The notes under the pieces are model-generated. The model had not been told where the DNA came from. It did no database searches and saw only the letters and a list, made by a program, of their open reading frames with translations. Shown here piece by piece: positions 1 to 6,508 of a DNA stretch of 18,255 nucleotides. The position numbers were made by a program, and so were the translations under genes. The DNA is from Actinomycetes bacterium (GTDB lineage: Bacteria > Actinomycetota > Actinomycetes > Propionibacteriales > Propionibacteriaceae), in contig JAEZZG010000017.1 of the NCBI GenBank assembly GCA_023442485.1, positions 1-18,255 of the forward strand, read 5' to 3'. Positions within the stretch are counted from its first letter, which is position 1. Every line of letters starts with the position of its first letter.

Positions 1-1016
1 CCCGAATCAGCAGAGATCGACAAGGACGACGGAGGCAGCCCAGCCTTGAGGACCTGGACCCCTAGTGCTGCAATCATCGCGCCATTGTCGGTGCATAGCC
101 CCGGGCGCGGACGACGCAGCTCGATTCCTGCCGCACTGGTGCGCTCTTCCAGTAACCCTCGCAGTCGCGAGTTGGCGGCGACCCCGCCACCGATGAGCAT
201 GGTGCCCACACCATAGTGGCGGCAGGCGTCGACGGCTTTGGCCGTCAACACGTCGGCGACGGCTTCCTGGAAGGATGCTGCCACGTCATTGGTTGGGATC
301 TCGCGCCCGGCGAGGCGCTCGGTCTCTACCCAGCGCGATACGGCCGTTTTGAGCCCGGAAAAAGAGAAGTCGAAACGGTGTTTGTCAAGGTCACGTTTAC
401 TGGTGAGCCCGCGCGGAAAACGGATCGCGGACCGATCACCGTCGGCGGCGGCCTTGTCGATCACCGGACCACCCGGGTAAGGCATCCCCAAGAGCCTGGC
501 TACCTTGTCGTATGCCTCACCCGCTGCGTCATCAATCGTGGTGCCGATCTCTTTGACGTCGGTGGCGATGGAGTTGACTAGGAGCAGTTGGGTGTGCCCA
601 CCAGAGACGAGGAGGGCTACACAAGGCATCGGCAAATCCCCGTGTTCGAGATAGTCGACGACGACGTGACCGATCAAGTGATTGACGCCATAGAGCGGCT
701 TATTGAGGTAGGTTGCCAAGGCTTTGGCAGAGGCCAAACCGACGACCAGGGCCCCCATCAGGCCCGGACCTGCCGTGACGGCGACGGCGTCAACCTCGCT
801 CAGGTCGACCTCAGCTTTGACCAGCGCCCTCTCTAGGGCCGGGACCATCGCTTCGAGATGGGCCCTTGAGGCAACCTCGGGGACAACCCCGCCGAAACGG
901 ACGTGTTGCTCGACTGAGGACGCAACCTCGTTAGCCAGGAGTTGATTACCCCTGACGATGCCGACGCCGGTCTCATCACAGCTCGATTCAATCCCGATGA
1001 CTAGGGGTTCACTCAT
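1..1016 (-). CDS. tsaD: tRNA t6A37 threonylcarbamoyltransferase subunit TsaD (3' end cut by window edge)
   Basis: TsaD transfers the threonylcarbamoyl group from threonylcarbamoyl-AMP to A37 of ANN-reading tRNAs, working in the cytoplasm with TsaB and TsaE. Reading back from the ATG at 1016, the frame is open to the window edge (338 codons). It opens with MSEPLVIGIESSCDETGVGI, the ASKHA-fold phosphate-1 motif. It contains the metal-binding HLIGH segment (HxxxH) near residue 118, and near the C-terminus GGGVAAN and CTDNGAMIA. The family is usually about 340-350 residues, so only a few C-terminal residues should be missing. The start is set by a strong GGAGGAG five bases upstream and by the ATGA overlap with the rimI stop, which implies translational coupling. 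It is the last visible gene of the tsaE-tsaB-rimI-tsaD operon. The identification is secure; only the end is unseen. Confidence 0.95.
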   Translation of the reverse strand, partial: MSEPLVIGIESSCDETGVGIVRGNQLLANEVASSVEQHVRFGGVVPEVASRAHLEAMVPALERALVKAEVDLSEVDAVAVTAGPGLMGALVVGLASAKALATYLNKPLYGVNHLIGHVVVDYLEHGDLPMPCVALLVSGGHTQLLLVNSIATDVKEIGTTIDDAAGEAYDKVARLLGMPYPGGPVIDKAAADGDRSAIRFPRGLTSKRDLDKHRFDFSFSGLKTAVSRWVETERLAGREIPTNDVAASFQEAVADVLTAKAVDACRHYGVGTMLIGGGVAANSRLRGLLEERTSAAGIELRRPRPGLCTDNGAMIAALGVQVLKAGLPPSSLSISADS

Positions 1017-1498
1017 CTGTCTCCTCCAAGGTGCGATGCCGGATCAGCAGTTTCTGATTCTGCCAAGACCAGTTCCATGACGTGCGCGTCACGACCGCCC
1101 GGATAGTAGTTCTTGCGGGTGGAAAGAAGTACAAAACCTGTTTTCTCGTAGAGGTTGACTGCCGGTTCATTATCTGGATCCACTTCGAGTAATAGCCGAG
1201 ACGCCCCACACCGGCTGAGTTCGGTGATCCCCTGGTCCAAGATCTGGGTCGCGACGCCTTCACACCGACATTCACGAGCGACGATGATCCGGTGCAGGTC
1301 AGCGACGGAATCAATCACCTGGAACAGACCGACCCCCTTCACCCTATGCTCGGCGTCGCAATAGACCAGGCAGATACGAGTCGGAGAGGAGACCTCCTGC
1401 AGCCAGGTCTGAGCAGACCATCGCTCTCGGGAGGAAAACCCTCCAGATTCGAGATCAACGATGGCATCGACGTCAGTCTCATCAGCCACACGGATCAC
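1013..1498 (-). CDS. rimI: ribosomal-protein-alanine N-acetyltransferase RimI
   Basis: This is a GNAT-family acetyltransferase of 161 residues. By family knowledge RimI acetylates the N-terminal alanine of ribosomal protein S18, and actinobacterial homologues may have wider specificity. The acetyl-CoA loop is seen as R78-C-E-G81-V-A83. It is followed by LLLEVDPDNEPAVNLYEKTG (residues 102-121), with E105, N110, Y117 and the GF turn at 121-122, and then the YYP and MEL segments typical of the RimI C-terminus. The start is GTG at 1498, with GGAAGGA six bases upstream. The start codon overlaps the tsaB stop as GTGA, and the rimI stop overlaps the tsaD start as ATGA. Lying between tsaB and tsaD is the classic position for rimI in actinobacteria and many other bacteria, and this supports the name over a generic GNAT call. 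Confidence 0.9.
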   Translation of the reverse strand: MIRVADETDVDAIVDLESGGFSSRERWSAQTWLQEVSSPTRICLVYCDAEHRVKGVGLFQVIDSVADLHRIIVARECRCEGVATQILDQGITELSRCGASRLLLEVDPDNEPAVNLYEKTGFVLLSTRKNYYPGGRDAHVMELVLAESETADPASHLGGDR

Positions 1499-2289
1499 TG
1501 CGATTCCTTCCCCGTATCCTCTTCAGGCCGCGTCTGCGATTCCTGCCCGGCCTCAGCCCTGGGGTTCCTCCATCCAGCCACGCGCGGAAGATGAATTCTT
1601 GGAAGGGCCGATTTGCGGGCAGACGGGGTCGAGGTATCGGGTTGGCGCAGGTACAGCGGTTCTGCGGGGCCTTCAACGATGTCCGACGCATAGGCGGCGA
1701 GAATCCCGGCATCGAGGAGATCCGGGGCTGATTCGACTAGGCGCGGACCGAAGACGTCCGGGTAGACGGCAGTGCCCGGCCCGAAGACTGGCAGAGCCGG
1801 AACCTGTGCAGGATCACTGACGACGGGGCCACTGATCCGGTCGCCGTTAGCCCGGTAGCTAGCCCAATAAACCTCTTTGCGCCTGGCGTCGGTGCAGACG
1901 ACGAATTCCTCTGGCATACCGATCTGAGGGCTGACTTCGATCGGGACAGACGAGACTCCGCAAGACACAGCCCACTGTCTAGCCAAGATGTCGAGACTGC
2001 AGACGGTAAAAAGGTGGGCCTTCGTCATGGCTGCGATGGTGCGAGCGGTGACGATCCCCACACGCAACCCGGTGAACGGACCGGGACCCATTCCGACAGC
2101 AACCCCTGACAGATCTGCCATCGTGATTCCGGCCCGGTCAAGTAGCTCAACGATCGCAGGCATCAGCTTTTCAACATGGGAGCGCGAATCGCCAACATTG
2201 AGCGATTCAATTATCTCGCCGTCGTGACTGAGCCCGACACTGACCACGGTGGAGGTGTCGATCCCCAATACCCAGCCTCGGGTTCTCAT
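1495..2289 (-). CDS. tsaB: t6A37 complex dimerization subunit TsaB
   Basis: TsaB is the catalytically inactive ASKHA-fold paralogue that forms a dimer with TsaD and is needed for t6A synthesis on tRNA. The 264-residue product shows GIDTS at residues 9-13, the hallmark GPGPFTGLRVG at 68-78, and TDARRKEVYW at 133-142. After PLYLRQPD (211-218), where family members usually end, there is a charged, low-complexity tail of about 46 residues. The start is ATG at 2289, overlapping the tsaE stop by four bases (ATGA), with an AGAGGA ribosome site upstream. Its stop overlaps the rimI start in the same way, so it is almost certainly co-translated within the operon. The tail lies over the RimI ribosome site; whether it has a function is unknown. 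Confidence 0.93.
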   Translation of the reverse strand: MRTRGWVLGIDTSTVVSVGLSHDGEIIESLNVGDSRSHVEKLMPAIVELLDRAGITMADLSGVAVGMGPGPFTGLRVGIVTARTIAAMTKAHLFTVCSLDILARQWAVSCGVSSVPIEVSPQIGMPEEFVVCTDARRKEVYWASYRANGDRISGPVVSDPAQVPALPVFGPGTAVYPDVFGPRLVESAPDLLDAGILAAYASDIVEGPAEPLYLRQPDTSTPSARKSALPRIHLPRVAGWRNPRAEAGQESQTRPEEDTGKESQ

Positions 2290-3284
2290 CGGTCTATCCT
2301 CTCTGCGGTTGGCTCAGGTGATGTGTTGACGATGTCAAGCTGGCTCCAATCCACTCCGTCCCAGCGCGGCCCAACCCCGGTGAAGTAGACCAGACGGGTA
2401 TCGTCGGCAGGGTCATCAGAGCGGGCGATCTGAATCTCTAGACGATTTGGACTCAGCCCCTCAGCTAGACCTTCCCCCCATTCAACCACTGTCACCGAGT
2501 CTGACAAGGTGTCGTCAAGATCAATATCTGCCAGTTCTGCAGCCGAAGACAGCCGATAGGCGTCGACGTGGATCAGATCGGGGCCGCCGCGACGGCTGTG
2601 GTGGATGCGGGAGAGCACAAAGGTGGGCGAGATCACGGGACCTTCAACGTCGAGGCCGATACCGAGCCCCTGGGTCAAGGTGGTCTTTCCGGCACCGAGG
2701 TCCCCGGTCGCGACCAGCAAGTCTCCCGGTTGCACGATCGCGGCAAGGTGAATACCTAGCTGGTGCATTGCATCAGCGGTGGGCACCTCAACGAGTTTCG
2801 GGAGGCGATAGCCGAAGACATGACCGTGTTCGGTCTGGCGAATCGCGACGAATCCAGCGTTGCGCCACCATTTCTCCACCTCGGGCAGCTCCGCACGAGT
2901 GTCGAGGATAAGGTGGCCGCACCCGAGATCACCAGCGATGTGCCCGGCACCGGTCACCAAGACTGTTGCAATTCCGTTGCGTTGATTGGCTGGGTCTACT
3001 GCGACTCGGCGCAGTTTGGCGACCCGGCCGAGGTCTGGATCATCGAGAACCTTGATCAAGGTTGCGCCGACGATGGCGGTGGTCGCGGAGTCCGGATCTA
3101 CGAGTTCAGCGACAAGTCCGATCTGTTGATCGAGTTGGTCGCGGATCGTCTCCACCGTCTCAGATAGAGCTGGCGCAGGAGGATCGAGCGGTTTGCGTGC
3201 GGAAAAAGCCGCGTGGATGACGGCACAGATGCGTTCTGCGTCTGCGCTTTCTGCAATCCTCAACTGCACATGGGAATCTGTCAC
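2286..3284 (-). CDS. tsaE: GNAT acetyltransferase-TsaE fusion (t6A37 complex ATPase)
   Basis: TsaE is the small P-loop ATPase that binds TsaBD and supports turnover in t6A37 formation. The family is normally about 150-170 residues; this product has 332. Residues about 5-160 form a complete GNAT domain, with RRVAVDPANQRNGIATVLV at 92-110 carrying the acetyl-CoA loop and NAGFV at 142-146. Residues about 165-325 are TsaE: Walker A GDLGAGKTT at 194-202, SPTF at 219-222, H239-x-D241-x-Y243-R244, and VVEWGE at 266-271. The start is GTG at 3284. No ribosome site is evident, but a TAGAGT -10 box eight bases upstream suggests a leaderless or nearly leaderless mRNA. It is the first gene of the operon, ending in an ATGA overlap with tsaB. 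The TsaE identity is firm; the acetylation target of the N-terminal half is unknown. Confidence 0.92.
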   Translation of the reverse strand: MTDSHVQLRIAESADAERICAVIHAAFSARKPLDPPAPALSETVETIRDQLDQQIGLVAELVDPDSATTAIVGATLIKVLDDPDLGRVAKLRRVAVDPANQRNGIATVLVTGAGHIAGDLGCGHLILDTRAELPEVEKWWRNAGFVAIRQTEHGHVFGYRLPKLVEVPTADAMHQLGIHLAAIVQPGDLLVATGDLGAGKTTLTQGLGIGLDVEGPVISPTFVLSRIHHSRRGGPDLIHVDAYRLSSAAELADIDLDDTLSDSVTVVEWGEGLAEGLSPNRLEIQIARSDDPADDTRLVYFTGVGPRWDGVDWSQLDIVNTSPEPTAERIDR

Positions 3285-3292
3285 AGCCGTCT

Positions 3293-3298
3293 ACTCTA
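3293..3298 (-). promoter_or_regulatory. candidate -10 box for the tsaE-tsaB-rimI-tsaD operon
   Basis: TAGAGT (minus strand) fits the actinobacterial TANNNT -10 consensus and ends eight bases before the GTG of tsaE, so transcription could begin at or next to the start codon. The same hexamer is used upstream of glmM and rplM in this window. No clear -35 hexamer is seen at 16-19 bases. Confidence 0.4.
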
Positions 3299-3307
3299 GA
3301 ACCAAAC

Positions 3308-3330
3308 CCGGACAAACACTATTTGTCTGG
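3308..3330. promoter_or_regulatory. near-perfect dyad upstream of tsaE (possible operator)
   Basis: CCGGACAAA (3308-3316) and TTTGTCTGG (3322-3330) form a nine-base inverted repeat with one mismatch around the five-base centre CACTA. It lies 10-32 bases upstream of the proposed tsaE -10 box, where the -35 region should be, and lacks a T-run, so an operator is more likely than a terminator. The regulator is unknown. The rest of the 312-bp gap (3285-3596) between the divergent tsaE and mannosyltransferase genes holds the two -10 candidates and a GGAATAGTTGAGC copy at 3522-3534; nothing coding is supported there. Confidence 0.35.
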
Positions 3331-3584
3331 TGTGCAAGTCATCGCTACTGATTCCGGTCTTGGTAACGATGATCCTCTAGGCGGGGATGACGGGGACGGA
3401 CTCACCACGCTGGGGCCGCCTCACCCTCCCCGACTGGACGGATGTGGATAGAGCTGGCGCGGCAGGTAACCATCAGGTGACGATCACCCCACGATTTAGG
3501 TCTGGCGAGTTGATCACTAGCGGAATAGTTGAGCATAAGTTGTGCCGAAAACGCGTCTGAAGAGCCCCTGAGTGGAGTTAGCGG

Positions 3585-3590
3585 TAGGGT
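3585..3590 (+). promoter_or_regulatory. candidate -10 box for the mannosyltransferase gene
   Basis: TAGGGT matches TANNNT and ends six bases before the GTG start at 3597, the spacing expected for a leaderless transcript. No good ribosome site precedes the start, which fits, but there is no -35 match, so the call is weak. Confidence 0.3.
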
Positions 3591-3596
3591 CAAGGT

Positions 3597-4757
3597 GTGC
3601 GCGTAGCTATTGTCGCTGAGTCTTTTCTTCCGCAGGTCAACGGGGTCACGAACTCTGTCTTGCGAATCTTGGAACATTTGCGTCGGCGTGGAGAGGACGC
3701 CGTCGTGATCTGCCCGGACGACCCCCTCGGGGTTCCAGACTCCTACGAGGGGTATCCGGTCACTGCGCTGCCCTCCCTCCCGCTGCCGTGGTATCACGCG
3801 ATCAAGATCGTCACTTCCGGACGCTCCGAGATTCGCGATCTCCTCGTCGAGTTGAATCCAGATGTGATCCACCTGGCGGCACCGTTCATCCTCGGCTATC
3901 GCGCCGCGCTTGCTGCAGCGGAACTGGCTATCCCCGTCGTTGCCATCTATCAGACCGAGATTCCCCGCTTCGCCCAACGTTACGGCTTCCCTCCGGCCGA
4001 AGGTCTACTCTGGAAGCGGGTTGAGGCGATTCACAACCTGGCTTTCGCGACCTTCGCGCCCTCATCCTATTCTCGCGACGAACTACTCGATCACGGGATT
4101 TCCCGGGTCGGGATTTGGGGGCGCGGGGTTGATTCCACACGATTCTCTCCAACCAAGCGCAACCTGGATCTGCGCAGAGAGTGGGCCCCTGACGGTGAGG
4201 TCATCATCGGCTATATGGGGCGAATCGGGAAAGAGAAACAGCTCGAGGACCTAGCCGTCATCGCTGATCTCCCGGGGGTCTGTCTCGTCGTGATCGGCGA
4301 TGGCCCGGCACGAAAATCCGTCGAGCAAAAGCTCCCCTCGGCTCGATTCCTCGGGATGCTTGGCGGAGAGGAGCTGGCTGAGGCGGTGGCCAGTTTCGAC
4401 ATCTTCGTCCACCCAGGGGAATATGAGACCTTCGGTCAAGCCATTCAGGAAGCCGAGGCAAGTGGTTTACCCGTCATCGCGCCGAGGGTTGGCGGGCCTA
4501 TTGACCTCGTCACCGATCAAGTCAACGGTTATCTCTATACCCCCGGCGACCTCGACCAGTTGCGGGCCTACACCCTCGAACTAGTCAACGACAAGGGTAA
4601 ACGCGAAGAGTTCGGACGTCAGGGACGCCTCCGCGCTGAAGCGAACACCTGGGAATCCATCTGCGAGCAGATGCTAGAGCATTATCGCGAAGCGGTAGCG
4701 GTGAGCAACCGCGATATGGATGCAGGCACCGATTCCGCGACCTCGTTGGGCGGGTAG
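3597..4757 (+). CDS. GT4 glycosyltransferase, MgtA-type GDP-mannose-dependent alpha-mannosyltransferase
   Basis: A 386-residue GT-B-fold glycosyltransferase. The N-terminus VAIVAESFLPQVNGV (residues 3-17) and the overall pattern match the actinobacterial MgtA/PimB-like family, which adds mannose from GDP-mannose to glycolipid acceptors of the lipomannan type on the inner face of the membrane. Visible motifs are R209 and K214 in GRIGKEK, which would hold the donor phosphates; VIGDG at 232-236; and the GT4 EX7E motif E277-E285 in GEYETFGQAIQEAE, followed by ASGLPVIAP. There is no signal peptide or membrane segment. The start is GTG at 3597. The last 76 bp overlap the 3' end of nnr on the other strand. 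It is transcribed alone between two minus-strand operons. The family is confident; the donor and acceptor are inferred from resemblance only. Confidence 0.85.
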   Translation: MRVAIVAESFLPQVNGVTNSVLRILEHLRRRGEDAVVICPDDPLGVPDSYEGYPVTALPSLPLPWYHAIKIVTSGRSEIRDLLVELNPDVIHLAAPFILGYRAALAAAELAIPVVAIYQTEIPRFAQRYGFPPAEGLLWKRVEAIHNLAFATFAPSSYSRDELLDHGISRVGIWGRGVDSTRFSPTKRNLDLRREWAPDGEVIIGYMGRIGKEKQLEDLAVIADLPGVCLVVIGDGPARKSVEQKLPSARFLGMLGGEELAEAVASFDIFVHPGEYETFGQAIQEAEASGLPVIAPRVGGPIDLVTDQVNGYLYTPGDLDQLRAYTLELVNDKGKREEFGRQGRLRAEANTWESICEQMLEHYREAVAVSNRDMDAGTDSATSLGG

Positions 4758-6142
4758 GGCCCATCTAGCTCGGTAGCGGCAACAGCTTGGATGGACGCCG
4801 CCATCACTCCAGCCTTCCACGCCGGAAGTCCAGCAGCCAGCAAGGTGCCACAAATTCCGGCTAGGACATCACCTGATCCAGCTTGGGCCGTCCACGCCAC
4901 TCCGGGAATGGCAATCACCACTTCGCCCATCCCGGTAACACAGTACTGGCTCGCCCCCTTGATTAAGACGGTGGCGCAGGTGCAGCGGGCCAAGTGTTGA
5001 GCAGCAAGGACGGGGTTCGCCTCAACCCAGCAGCGAGATTGACCAAGCGCGCGAGCGAGTTCACCGGCATGAGGGGTGAGCAATAACCGGTCAGCCTGGG
5101 CCTGCGAGTAGTCGGCACGGTTTGGGAGGTGGTCGATTGCTCCAGCATCGACGACTAGGGGGAGCCGGTCCTGGAGGGCCTGATCAATGACGTCAGGGCG
5201 CCCCCAGTCTTGGGTCCATCCGCAACCAACCACCAAGGCCTGGCAGCGTCCGGGCTCAGTGACGACGGAAGGCAAGGCGGTACGCACTAGCCCAACCGCT
5301 TCAGCCGCACCAAGGAACCGCACCATCCCCGCTCCTGAATACACCGCCCCGAGGCTGGCTAGGAGACCCGCCCCTGGATAGCGCGGTGATCCGGCGTAGA
5401 CACCAACGACTCCCCTGCTGTATTTGTCACTGAGGTGATCGGGGGTTGGCCACCACCTGGCTAGGTCCGACTTCGTGACCTGGTTGACTGAGATAGCGTC
5501 CGAGATACCCTCTTCATCGCCAGCGCGGCTAGTTTGGTCGACATCGAAACCAATATCGACGACAAACACCTCTCCACATGCTGAACGCGCCGGGTAGGCG
5601 ACGTGACAGGTCTTGTAAGCACCGAAGGTGACGGTGCACGAGGCGGTGAAGTAGTCGCCCGGAAGCTCTTGGCTATCGGCGCCCAACCCGGAGGGAAGGT
5701 CGATACTCAAGACACGGATGTTCACATCTCGACACAAGTGCGCGAAACTGGCGACGGGTTCACGCAACCCTGGGCGGCCACCGATACCTAAGACGGCGTC
5801 GATGACCAGATCGACCTCGGCCACAGATTCGTAGGCCTTAGCCTGATTAACGACCTGGCACCCGGCGGCGATGGCCTCGTGGAAGCCTTGTTCGTGGACC
5901 CGGGAGGCCACCTGCCACAGCAAGACCTGCACCCCGCTTCGGGCCAGATGTGCAGCACAATAGAGGCCGTCTCCCCCGTTGTTCCCACTGCCCACGACGA
6001 CTAAAACCCTCGCCGGGGAGAACCTCTTGGCAGCCTCAGAACAGGCCTTGGCTGCACGACCCATCAGGTCAACTCCAGGGTGATCTTGCCAGAATCGGTC
6101 CTCGGCCTGGCGGATTTGTTCTGCGGTGGCGACGGGGATCAC
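4682..6142 (-). CDS. nnr: bifunctional NAD(P)H-hydrate epimerase / ADP-dependent dehydratase
   Basis: This repairs the damaged cofactors NADHX and NADPHX: the N-terminal half interconverts the R and S epimers, and the C-terminal half dehydrates the S form using ADP. In the 486 residues, the YjeF-N-type epimerase domain occupies about 1-205, with GSGNNGGDG at 51-59 and D115 in VIDAVLGIGG. The ribokinase-like dehydratase domain occupies about 222-480, with TPHAGE at 356-361, LIKG at 393-396 and GSGDVLAG at 422-429. The start is GTG at 6142, with AAGGAG five bases upstream. It follows acpS by 16 bases and is the last gene of glmS-acpS-nnr. Its 3' end converges on and overlaps the mannosyltransferase gene by 76 bp, leaving no room for an ordinary intergenic terminator. 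Confidence 0.94.
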   Translation of the reverse strand: MIPVATAEQIRQAEDRFWQDHPGVDLMGRAAKACSEAAKRFSPARVLVVVGSGNNGGDGLYCAAHLARSGVQVLLWQVASRVHEQGFHEAIAAGCQVVNQAKAYESVAEVDLVIDAVLGIGGRPGLREPVASFAHLCRDVNIRVLSIDLPSGLGADSQELPGDYFTASCTVTFGAYKTCHVAYPARSACGEVFVVDIGFDVDQTSRAGDEEGISDAISVNQVTKSDLARWWPTPDHLSDKYSRGVVGVYAGSPRYPGAGLLASLGAVYSGAGMVRFLGAAEAVGLVRTALPSVVTEPGRCQALVVGCGWTQDWGRPDVIDQALQDRLPLVVDAGAIDHLPNRADYSQAQADRLLLTPHAGELARALGQSRCWVEANPVLAAQHLARCTCATVLIKGASQYCVTGMGEVVIAIPGVAWTAQAGSGDVLAGICGTLLAAGLPAWKAGVMAASIQAVAATELDGPYPPNEVAESVPASISRLLTATASR

Positions 6143-6158
6143 TGGTGCTCCTTGTCAG

Positions 6159-6506
6159 TTATCCGTCCAGGACGACCAGAGCGGTGGCTATTCCGGCGTC
6201 ATGGGAAAGTGACACATTCACGGATTGAATGCAACGTTCTTGCAACGCTAATGCAACGGTATTCTTGGTGACGAACTCGGGTTTGTCTCCGTGACCGGGA
6301 ATCTCGCAATCCAGCCAGGCCAGACCGTCTGGGACGCCAAGGGCCTTCGCCAAGGCCTCCTTTGCCGCGAATCGGGCGGCTTGGGAAGAGATCGGCAACC
6401 TCCGCTCCGCCTCGGTCAGCACTTTCGCGACCGCACCTGGATGACGCAAGGACATAGCCTCAAATCTTGCAATGGAGCACACATCGATGCCTACTCCGAG
6501 GATCAT
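6159..6506 (-). CDS. acpS: holo-[acyl-carrier-protein] synthase AcpS
   Basis: AcpS moves 4'-phosphopantetheine from coenzyme A to the serine of acyl carrier protein, activating fatty-acid synthesis. The 115-residue product is of normal length. It has the GIDVCSIARFE start with Mg-binding D8, the RFAAKEALAKALG block with E50, and a C-terminal SVNVSLSHDAGIATALVV. The start is ATG at 6506, with GGAG five bases upstream lying inside the end of glmS; only two bases separate the glmS stop from this start, so translation is probably coupled. Downstream, nnr follows after 16 bases. CoaA, which begins the CoA pathway that feeds this reaction, is encoded just beyond glmS. Confidence 0.95.
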   Translation of the reverse strand: MILGVGIDVCSIARFEAMSLRHPGAVAKVLTEAERRLPISSQAARFAAKEALAKALGVPDGLAWLDCEIPGHGDKPEFVTKNTVALALQERCIQSVNVSLSHDAGIATALVVLDG

Positions 6507-6508
6507 GG

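Noticed and set aside
3522..3534. GGAATAGTTGAGC, identical to 13 bases at the sodA promoter (17418-17430), upstream of the mannosyltransferase
   Set aside because: Considered as a third sigmaR-type promoter, but 18-19 bases beyond GGAAT the sequence is CCG/CGA, not GTT. The 13-mer match is noted, but function is not supported.
3402..3977. Minus-strand 191-codon frame across the tsaE-mannosyltransferase gap
   Set aside because: It lies mostly antisense to the mannosyltransferase, has no recognisable domain or ribosome site, and is typical of shadow frames in GC-rich DNA.
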